Source: UBA966 sp046350355 (GTDB lineage: Bacteria > Planctomycetota > Phycisphaerae > Phycisphaerales > SM1A02). From it: a DNA stretch of 64,000 nt. The notes under the pieces are model-generated. The model was not told where the DNA came from. It saw only the letters and a program-made list of their open reading frames with translations, and did no database searches. The first letter of the stretch is position 1. Each line of letters begins with the position of its first letter. The stretch is taken from assembly GCA_046350355.1 (NCBI GenBank), contig JAXMAN010000002.1:248001-312000 (forward strand), written 5' to 3'. Position numbers and translations under genes: made by a program. Below, piece by piece: positions 46,565 to 53,917 of the stretch.

Positions 46565-47009
46565 CGGATTGTCCACCCCGCGCGTGGGCGCGGGGCGTCA
46601 ATCGACGCGATGGGCGTGGCTTCTGGCTCGTGTCTCCCGCGCCGGGTCGTTCGCCGTCCGGTGCGCCGGTCGCCAAGGCGTCCGTGCGTCAGAGCGGCGT
46701 CGGTGGGCATCCGTACCAGGTGCGGGGGCCGAAGTGCGCTTGATCCGTGCTCATCCGGCCAGGCAAGGAGGGTCCATCCGCTCGCCGACCGATCGTTCCG
46801 TCCGCGCACGCCACATCGCGTCATTGGTCGCGCCGGGGACGGGTCGGAGTTCCGCCCGCCGGCGCATGGTCCATCTCAGGAGTTCCTCTGGAATCGCTCC
46901 GTTGGCCGGCCGCCGCGCATCGTGCGCGGCGCCGGCGGTTGGATCGGGCCGGGCCTGCGGCGCACCAGTCCGTGGCGCGCCGCAGGTCCGGCGGTTCCGT
47001 TCGCCGCGC
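46565..47009. other. 445-bp gap between nrdJ and its apparent terminator
   Basis: No frame here has coding character and none of the motifs of tmRNA, SRP RNA, RNase P RNA or tRNA is visible on either strand. A second short GC inverted repeat (CCCCGCGC/GCGCGGGG, 46577-46596) adjoins the terminator. It may be a long 3' untranslated region or hold a small RNA ending at the terminator. Confidence 0.4.
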
Positions 47010-50000
47010 TCAGGAGCAGCCCATCGACTGGCCGCAGTTGAGGCAGCGGTAGCAGGTGCCGTTGCGCACGGTGATCGAGCCGCAGACGTCGCAGGCGGGG
47101 GCGTCGCCCATCATCTGCGCGTTGGACTGGTCAAGCACCGACCCGCCACGCGCCTCGGCGGCACCGACGGGCTCCGGCACGCTCGACTCCTTCGGGGCGT
47201 CCCCATCCGAATCGCCGGTCATCGACGCGGCCACAACGTCGGAGATTCCGCGGTTCGCGAGGATCGAGGCCACGGCCTCCTTCGCCTTGGCGCCAGGGTG
47301 CTGTGACGGGGCGCTGCCCGACGGAGCGTCCGTCGACGAGGCGAATCCAGGAGTGCCGGCGGAAGCGGGTGCGGACGGTCGTGCGGTCCATGCGTCCTCC
47401 TTGACGGTGGCCTTGGGTTGCGTGCCGGCGGCGCCTCCTGCGCCACCGTCGCCGAGGGTCCCGCCGGCCAGCTCGGCCGGCTTGGAGCGCCGCGGCGCGT
47501 TCTGCTCCCGGTAGCCGGGGATGAACTGCATTCCCAGCCAGCGGAAGATGTAGTCGACCAGGCTCTTGGCGAAGGGGATGTCGCCGTTGGTGGTCATCCC
47601 CATGGGCTCGAAGCGCTGGTGCGCGAACTTGTTGACGATGCTCTCGACCGGGACGCCGTACTGCAGCGCCAGGCTGATCGCCGTGCCGAGCGAGTCCATC
47701 AGGCCGCCGATCGTCGAGCCTTCCTTCGCCATCGTGATGAAGAGCTCGCCCGGCTTGCCGTCGTCGTAGAGGCCCACGATGAGGTAGCCCTCGTGGCCCG
47801 CGACGTTGAACTTGTGCGTGAGCGAGCCGCGCGTGTCGGGCAGGCGCCGGCGCATCGGGCGCTCAACGACGCGCTCGACCTCGACGACGCGCTCCACCAC
47901 GCGCTCCACGATCGTGGGCGCGGCGGCCTCGGCGACCGCGGGCAGGCCCTCGGTGTCGGCCTCCTCGCGCTCCTCGCTTGCGTCGGACTTGGTGCTCAGC
48001 GGCTGGCTGAGCTTGCATCCGTCGCGGTAGAGGGCGTTGGCCTTCAGGCCCAGCTCCCAGCTCAGGAGGTAGCAGGCGCCGATGTCGGCGACCGCGGCCT
48101 CGTTGGGCAGGTTGATGGTCTTGGAGATGGCGCCCGAGATGAAGGGCTGCGCGGCCGCCATCATGCGGATGTGGCCCTCGGGCGCGATGAAGCGCGTGCC
48201 GAGGCTGCCGCAGCGGTTGGCGCAGTCGAAGACGGGCAGGTGCCGGTCCTTCAGGTGCGGCGCGCCCTCGATGGTCTGCGTGCCGCAGATGCGCAGGTTC
48301 AGCGCCTCGATCTGGCGGCGGTTGAGCCCCAGCGCGCGCAGGCCGTTGAACTTGCCGTCGGCGCGCGCCTTCGCGGGGTCGATGCCCAGGCCCGCGAGCA
48401 CGCGCTCGGGCATGCTCCAGGCGGAGAAGGCGAAGCCGAGCTCGAAGACCGTCGGCAGGCCGTTCTCGACCTGCACCACCTCGTCGCCGGTGTAGCCGCA
48501 CTCCACGAGGAAGTCGCGGAAGCTGCGCCCGTGCGCGGGGATGCTGCCGTCCTCGGCGGGCATCGGCGTCTCCAGACTGAGCGTGCCCATCACGTGCTCG
48601 ACGATGTCGTCGACCTGCGCGGGGGTGTAGCCCAGCGCGCGCAGCGCCGGGCGCAGCGACTGGTTCGCGATCTTGAAGTAGCCGCCGCCGGCGAGCTTCT
48701 TGAACTTGGTGAGCGCGAAGTCGGGCTCGACGCCCGTGGTGTCGCAGTCCATGAGCAGGCCGATCGTGCCCGTGGGCGCGATGACCGTCACCTGCGCGTT
48801 GCGGTAGCCGTGCTTGCGGCCGAAGGAGAGCGCATCGTCCCACGCGGCGACGGCGCGGCGAAGCATCGTGTCGGCGTTGGCGATGCCGATGCGGCCGCCC
48901 TCGAAGACGCCGTGGTCGATCGGCACCGGCGCGATGCGCAGCGACTCGTACTCGCCGCTGTCGCGCGCGACGCCCATGGCGGCGCGGCGGTGGTTGCGGA
49001 CCACGCGCAGCATGTGCTCCTTGTTGGCCTTGTACCCCTCGAAGGGGCCGTGCTCGGCGGCCAGCAGCGCGCTGGCGGCGTAGGAGCGGCCGGTGAGGAT
49101 CGCGGTGAGCGCGCCGCAGACCGCGCGGCCTTCCTCGCTGTCGTAGGGGATGCCCGCCTGCATGAGCATCGCGCCGAGGTTGGCGTAGCCCAGGCCCAGC
49201 GTGCGGTACTTCCAGCTCAGCTCGGCGATCTCGCGCGAGGGGAAGCTGGCCATCAGGACGCTGACCTCGAGCACGACCGTCCAGAGGCTGATCGCGTGCT
49301 CGTATCCCTCGATGTCGAAGGCGCGCGTCTCCGAGTCGTAGAACTTCATCAGGTTGATCGAGGCCAGGTTGCACGCCGTGTTGTCGAGGAACATGTACTC
49401 GCTGCACGGGTTGCTGGCGTTGATGCGCCCGCCCTCGGGGCAGGTGTGCCACGCGTTGATCGTCGAGTCGTACTGCACGCCCGGGTCGGCGCAGTGCCAC
49501 GCCGCCTCGTTGATCTGGCGCCAGAGCTCGCCGGCCGGGAGCGTGCGCGCGACCTTGCCGTCGGTGCGGCGCACGAGCTTCCACTCGCCGTTGCGCTGGA
49601 CCGCGTCCATGAACTCGTCGGAGAGGCGGACGGAGTTGTTGGAGTTCTGGCCGCTGACGGTGTAGTAGGCCTCGCCGTTGAAGTCGTAGTCGAGCTTGAG
49701 GCCCAGCGACTCCGCGACCGCCTGCTGGTTCGGCGCGAGGTGCTTCATGCCCTCGACGAGCGCGGCGACCTTGATCTCCTCGCGGACCTTCCAGTTGACG
49801 AAGGACTCGATGTCCGGGTGGTCGACGTCCAGACAGACCATCTTGGCCGCGCGGCGCGTGGTGCCGCCGGACTTGATCGCGCCCGCGGCGCGGTCACCGA
49901 TGCGCAGGAAGCTCATGAGGCCCGAGCTGCGGCCGCCGCCCGAGAGGGGCTCGTTCTCGCCGCGCAGCATCGAGAAGTTCGTGCCGGTGCCGGAGCCGTA

Positions 50001-50630
50001 CTTGAAGAGGCGCGCCTCGCGCGTCCACAGGTCCATGATGCCGCCCTCGCCGACGAGGTCGTCGCGGACGCTCTGGATGAAGCAGGCGTGCGGCTGCGGG
50101 TGCGTGTACGCGTCCTTCGCGAGCGTCGCGCGGCCGGTCTTGGGGTCGGCGATCCAGTGGCCCTGCGCGGGGCCGCTGATGCCGTAGGCGTAGTTGAGGC
50201 CGGTGTTGAACCACTGCGGGCTGTTGGGCGCCGCCATCTGGTTCAGGAGCATCGCGGCGATCTCGTCGTAGAAGGCCTCGGCGTCCTTCTTGGTGGAGAA
50301 GTAGCCGAACTTCTCGCCCCAGTGGCGCCAGCAGCCCGCGAGGCGGTGCACGACCTGCTGCACGCTGCGCTCGGGACCGAGCACGGGCTTGCCCGCGGCG
50401 TCCTTGATCGCCTTGCCGTCGGGGCCGACCTGCGGCACGCCCGCCTTGCGGAAGTACTTGCTCACGACGATGTCCGTCGCGAGCTGGCTCCAGGTCGACG
50501 GGACCTGCGCGTCGTGCATCTCGAAGACGACGCTGCCGTCGGAGTTGGAGATGCGGCTGGAGCGCGTGGTCCACTCGACGCTCTTGTAGACGTCCTTGCC
50601 AGCGGTGGTGAAGCGGCGTGCGATGCGCAT
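47010..50630 (-). CDS. nrdJ: Adenosylcobalamin-dependent ribonucleoside-diphosphate reductase (class II)
   Basis: 1206 aa. It makes deoxyribonucleotides using B12 instead of an iron centre. The core shows NSPQWFNTGLNYAYG, KYGSGTGTNFSMLRGENEPL, SGGTTRRAAKMV, NPCSEYMFLDNTACNLASIN and PTGTIGLLMDCDTTGVEPD, with residues for the finger loop and substrate site in the usual order. The C-terminal part has ETPMPAEDG, GGLMDSLGTAISLALQYGVP and a four-Cys finger CDVCG...CYRCLNCGQSMGC that likely carries the redox cysteines. Between about 1050 and 1150 there is an Ala/Ser/Gly linker. It lies 73 bp after dcd on the same strand. Confidence 0.96.
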   Translation of the reverse strand: MRIARRFTTAGKDVYKSVEWTTRSSRISNSDGSVVFEMHDAQVPSTWSQLATDIVVSKYFRKAGVPQVGPDGKAIKDAAGKPVLGPERSVQQVVHRLAGCWRHWGEKFGYFSTKKDAEAFYDEIAAMLLNQMAAPNSPQWFNTGLNYAYGISGPAQGHWIADPKTGRATLAKDAYTHPQPHACFIQSVRDDLVGEGGIMDLWTREARLFKYGSGTGTNFSMLRGENEPLSGGGRSSGLMSFLRIGDRAAGAIKSGGTTRRAAKMVCLDVDHPDIESFVNWKVREEIKVAALVEGMKHLAPNQQAVAESLGLKLDYDFNGEAYYTVSGQNSNNSVRLSDEFMDAVQRNGEWKLVRRTDGKVARTLPAGELWRQINEAAWHCADPGVQYDSTINAWHTCPEGGRINASNPCSEYMFLDNTACNLASINLMKFYDSETRAFDIEGYEHAISLWTVVLEVSVLMASFPSREIAELSWKYRTLGLGYANLGAMLMQAGIPYDSEEGRAVCGALTAILTGRSYAASALLAAEHGPFEGYKANKEHMLRVVRNHRRAAMGVARDSGEYESLRIAPVPIDHGVFEGGRIGIANADTMLRRAVAAWDDALSFGRKHGYRNAQVTVIAPTGTIGLLMDCDTTGVEPDFALTKFKKLAGGGYFKIANQSLRPALRALGYTPAQVDDIVEHVMGTLSLETPMPAEDGSIPAHGRSFRDFLVECGYTGDEVVQVENGLPTVFELGFAFSAWSMPERVLAGLGIDPAKARADGKFNGLRALGLNRRQIEALNLRICGTQTIEGAPHLKDRHLPVFDCANRCGSLGTRFIAPEGHIRMMAAAQPFISGAISKTINLPNEAAVADIGACYLLSWELGLKANALYRDGCKLSQPLSTKSDASEEREEADTEGLPAVAEAAAPTIVERVVERVVEVERVVERPMRRRLPDTRGSLTHKFNVAGHEGYLIVGLYDDGKPGELFITMAKEGSTIGGLMDSLGTAISLALQYGVPVESIVNKFAHQRFEPMGMTTNGDIPFAKSLVDYIFRWLGMQFIPGYREQNAPRRSKPAELAGGTLGDGGAGGAAGTQPKATVKEDAWTARPSAPASAGTPGFASSTDAPSGSAPSQHPGAKAKEAVASILANRGISDVVAASMTGDSDGDAPKESSVPEPVGAAEARGGSVLDQSNAQMMGDAPACDVCGSITVRNGTCYRCLNCGQSMGCS

Positions 50631-50703
50631 GTTTCGGTGTCCGGGGATGGAGATAGGTGCGGGTGCCGGCGGGCCTCGTGCCGGCGGACTCGTTCGGAGG
50701 GGG

Positions 50704-51309
50704 TCAGTGCTGGTTGGCGGTGCCGTCGCGGAAGGGGATCCCGTCGACGCGGGGCAGGGTGAGCCCAGGCTGGTCCTGGTACTTGCCGCCCTTGTCGGCG
50801 TAGCTGACGGCGCAGGTCTTGGCGGCCTTGAGGAAGATCATCTGGGCGATCCCCTCGTTGGCGTAGATCTTGGCGGGAAGCGGCGTGGTGTTGCTGATCT
50901 CGATCGTCACCTTGCCGCGCCACTCGGGCTCGAGCGGCGTGACGTTGACGATGATGCCGCAGCGGGCGTAGGTGCTCTTGCCGACGCAGATCGCGAGCAC
51001 GTCGCGCGGGACCTCGATGATCTCCACGGTCTCCGCGAGCGCGAAGGAGTTGGGCGGGATCACGATGTGGTCCTTGCCCGTCTGCGCCGTGTCGATGGTG
51101 ATGAAGAGGTCGGCGGAGAAGTTCTTGGGATCGACGATCGCCGTCCCGCCGCTGGTCGCGTTGGTGAAGATCTTGAAGCAGGTGCCGACGCGCACGTCGT
51201 AGCCGTAGCTGCTGACGCCGTAGCTGACGGTGCCCGGGCGCTTGCTGTTCTCGGCGAAGGGAACGATCCGGACGGTGTCGCGGATCTGGGTGTCACACAG
51301 GATGCTCAT
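50704..51309 (-). CDS. dcd: dCTP deaminase
   Basis: 201 aa. It deaminates dCTP to dUTP (or on to dUMP in bifunctional forms). Conserved parts: SYGVSSYGYDVRVG, PPNSFALAETVEIIEVPRDV, GKSTYARCGIIVNVTPLEPE followed by WRGKVTIEISNTTPLP with the catalytic Glu, and NEGIAQMIFL. AAGGGG lies 8-14 nt before ATG 51309. Its place just before nrdJ makes a nucleotide-pool operon, with dUMP supply and dNTP production read together. Confidence 0.95.
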   Translation of the reverse strand: MSILCDTQIRDTVRIVPFAENSKRPGTVSYGVSSYGYDVRVGTCFKIFTNATSGGTAIVDPKNFSADLFITIDTAQTGKDHIVIPPNSFALAETVEIIEVPRDVLAICVGKSTYARCGIIVNVTPLEPEWRGKVTIEISNTTPLPAKIYANEGIAQMIFLKAAKTCAVSYADKGGKYQDQPGLTLPRVDGIPFRDGTANQH

Positions 51310-51631
51310 CGACCCAACCCCTTTGAACGGGAGGCGCCGCAGCGCCCGCCCGAAGTCGTCTGTTCGGTATCTGTCAGGCACACACCAACAACGTCGGCAC
51401 TACTACACCTTGAGAGGCGGCGTGCATGGTACCCCTACATATGGGGCCTTCAAGGTTCTGCCCCGCGTTTTTATCCGCATTTTGAACTCGGCTCCCAAGT
51501 GACGATCTGGCATGGCGTTAGCGTTGCGTCAAGGACGCCCGCCCGCGAATGGGCCCTGTGGACAGATTGTCTCGGAGCGTCTTCCTAGACTCGCGATCCG
51601 CGCGCGAGCGCACGGAGGCACCACGACGCGC
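51310..51631. other. Divergent intergenic region, dcd-nrdJ and pcrA
   Basis: 322 bp, more AT-rich than the rest of the window (51390-51530). It must hold the dcd promoter and the pcrA promoter. A short near-palindrome CCCCTACATATGGGG is at 51432-51446. TAGACT at 51586-51591 is a possible pcrA -10. I see no B12 riboswitch motif, although nrdJ is B12-dependent, and no clear NrdR box. Confidence 0.45.
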
Positions 51632-53917
51632 ATGCTGTATCCCGACTCCCCGACGCCCGACGCCTCCGAGCGCGGAAAATCCCGCGATTTCCCCCCCTCC
51701 GGCGCGCCCGTGGAGCTGCCCAGCCCCGAGTCGCTGCTGGAAGGGCTCACCGCCGACCAGGCGGCCGCGGTGGCGCACGTCGACGGACCGCTGCTGGTGA
51801 TCGCGGGGCCGGGCTCGGGCAAGACGCGCGTGATCACGCGGCGCATCGCCTTCCTCGTCGCCTCGGGCGTGCCCGCGTGGAACATCCTCGCGCTCACCTT
51901 CACCAACAAGGCCGCGGGCGAGATGAAGGCGCGCGTGCAGGCGATGCTCCCCGCGGACCTGCCGGGGCGCCGCGGCCTCGTCGTGAGCACCTTCCACGCC
52001 TTCTGCGCGATGTTCCTGCGCCGCCACGCCGCGGAGTGCGGCGTCGATCCCGAGTTCGTCATCTACGACACCGACGACCAGCGCGCCGCCGCGAAGTCCG
52101 CGATCGCCGAGTGCGGGCTCGACTCGACCAACTTCACGCCCGCCGCGGTGCTCGGACGCATCAGCGCACTGAAGAACCAGCTCCTGGACTCGCAGGCCGC
52201 GGCCGAGGCGGCGGGGGACTACTCGACGCGCCAGGTCGCGAAGGCGTACGCGGCGTACGAGCGCGTCCTCGCGCGCCACCGCGCGCTCGACTTCGACGAC
52301 CTGCTCATGCGCACCGCGCAGGCGCTCGAGCGCAACCTGGAGCTGCGCGCGCAGTCCGCGCAGCGCTACCGCTACCTGCTCATCGACGAGTACCAGGACA
52401 CCAACCGCGCGCAGTTCGCGATCGCGCGCTGGATCGCGGGGGAGCACCGCAACATCTGCGTCGTCGGCGATCCCGACCAGTCGATCTACCGCTGGCGCGG
52501 CGCGGACATCCGCAACATCCTCGAGTTCGAGGAGAGCTTCGGCGGCGCGCGCACCGTCGCGCTGGGCGAGAACTTCCGCTCCACCGGGCACATCGTCGCC
52601 GCCGCGGACGGGCTCATCCGCCACAACCGCCGCCGGCGCGCGAAGCCGCTCTACACCTCGCTCCCCGAGGGCGAGCGCGTGCGCGTCCTGCGCTGCGGCG
52701 ACGAGCACGCCGAGGCAGACGAGGTCTCGCGCGCGGTCGTCGAGGCGCAGGGGCGCGGCGTCCCCTGGCGCTCGATGGCCGTCCTCTACCGCATGAACGC
52801 GCTCAGCCGCGTCGTGGAGGACGCGCTGCGCCGCCGCCAGGTGCCGTACCGCATCGTGCGCGGCACCGCCTTCTTCGAGCGCAAGGAAGTCAAGGACCTG
52901 CTCGCCTACCTGCGGCTGGTCTCCAACCCCGCCGACGACGTGGCGTGCGCGCGCATCGTCAACGTCCCGCCGCGCGGGATCGGCGACTCCTCCGTCGAGC
53001 GCATCGAGCGGCTGGCCCTGGTCCGCAAGGTGCCGCTGCTGGCGGCGCTCTCGGGCGCGCGCGAGGCGGGCGTCGCCGAGCGCAGCGCCAAGCGCGTGGA
53101 CGAGTTCGCGCAGCTCGTGGCGCGCTGGCGCGCGCTGCTGGACGGGCGCGGCGCGGAGACGCTCGCGGCCTTCGTGGAGATGGTGCTCGAGGAGAGCGGC
53201 CTGCGCGACTTCGACGATGGCGCCGAGGGGGACGACCTCGACCAGCGCCGCGCGAACCTGGACGAGGTGGTGAGCGCGGCGGGGGACCTGGAGCTGCCCG
53301 CGGACGCGCCGCCGACGCTGCGCGCGGCGCTGCAGGCCTTCCTGCAGTCGGTCGCGCTGGTCGCGGACACCGACGCGCTCGACGCCGAGGCGGGCGCGGT
53401 CACGCTGATGACGCTGCACGCGGCGAAGGGGCTCGAGTTCGACCTCGTCGCCGTCGTCGGCTGCGAGGAGGGGCTCCTCCCGCACGCACGTTCGCGCGAG
53501 GGGGACGAGGACATCGAGGAGGAGCGCCGCCTGTGCTTCGTCGGCATGACGCGCGCGCGCCGGCGGCTGCTGCTGACGCACGCGGCGCGCCGCGCGGTGC
53601 GCGGCCTGCGCCAGAGCTGCATCGAGAGCCCCTTCCTCCAGGAGCTGCCCGAGGCCGCGGTGGAGCGGCAGGACCTCGCGACCACCTGGCTCGACGGCGA
53701 CGACGCCGATCCGCCCTCGCCCGACGACGACGGACCGCGCGGCCGCGGGCTCGCGTCGCAGTTCCCCGTCGGATGCACCGTGCGTCACGCGCTCTTCGGC
53801 GTCGGCACCGTGCAGGCGGTGCTCCCGCGCGGCAGCGTCACGAGCGTGCGCGTCGCGTTCCGGACGGTCGGGGTGAAGACGCTCGTGCTCGAGTACGCGA
53901 AGCTGCAGCGGGCGTAG
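51632..53917 (+). CDS. pcrA: UvrD/PcrA-type ATP-dependent DNA helicase
   Basis: 761 aa superfamily 1A helicase acting in excision repair and replication. Motifs in order: Q motif LTADQAAAVAHVDGPLLVIA, Walker A AGPGSGKTRV, Ia TFTNKAAGEMKAR, II LIDEYQDTN, III GDPDQSIYRWRGA, IV ENFRST, V TLMTLHAAKGLEFD, VI EERRLCFVGMTRARRRL. The C-terminal tail (GCTVRHALFGVGTVQAVLPR) is the Tudor-like RNA polymerase contact of PcrA/UvrD. ATG 51632 is the first Met before the conserved start; the upstream frame is not supported. The 3' end overlaps uvrA by 80 bp on the opposite strand. Confidence 0.94.
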   Translation: MLYPDSPTPDASERGKSRDFPPSGAPVELPSPESLLEGLTADQAAAVAHVDGPLLVIAGPGSGKTRVITRRIAFLVASGVPAWNILALTFTNKAAGEMKARVQAMLPADLPGRRGLVVSTFHAFCAMFLRRHAAECGVDPEFVIYDTDDQRAAAKSAIAECGLDSTNFTPAAVLGRISALKNQLLDSQAAAEAAGDYSTRQVAKAYAAYERVLARHRALDFDDLLMRTAQALERNLELRAQSAQRYRYLLIDEYQDTNRAQFAIARWIAGEHRNICVVGDPDQSIYRWRGADIRNILEFEESFGGARTVALGENFRSTGHIVAAADGLIRHNRRRRAKPLYTSLPEGERVRVLRCGDEHAEADEVSRAVVEAQGRGVPWRSMAVLYRMNALSRVVEDALRRRQVPYRIVRGTAFFERKEVKDLLAYLRLVSNPADDVACARIVNVPPRGIGDSSVERIERLALVRKVPLLAALSGAREAGVAERSAKRVDEFAQLVARWRALLDGRGAETLAAFVEMVLEESGLRDFDDGAEGDDLDQRRANLDEVVSAAGDLELPADAPPTLRAALQAFLQSVALVADTDALDAEAGAVTLMTLHAAKGLEFDLVAVVGCEEGLLPHARSREGDEDIEEERRLCFVGMTRARRRLLLTHAARRAVRGLRQSCIESPFLQELPEAAVERQDLATTWLDGDDADPPSPDDDGPRGRGLASQFPVGCTVRHALFGVGTVQAVLPRGSVTSVRVAFRTVGVKTLVLEYAKLQRA

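Noticed and set aside
46474..46824. Longer frame of the Dabb lipoprotein
   Set aside because: It would bury the lipoprotein signal inside the protein and cross an intrinsic terminator.
46565..47009. RNase P RNA, tmRNA or SRP RNA downstream of nrdJ
   Set aside because: None of the conserved blocks of these RNAs can be found on either strand.
51432..51446. NrdR box or other operator before dcd-nrdJ
   Set aside because: Only CCCC/GGGG and CATATG are symmetric; the sequence does not fit the NrdR consensus ACAC..TATAT..GTGT and there is no second copy.
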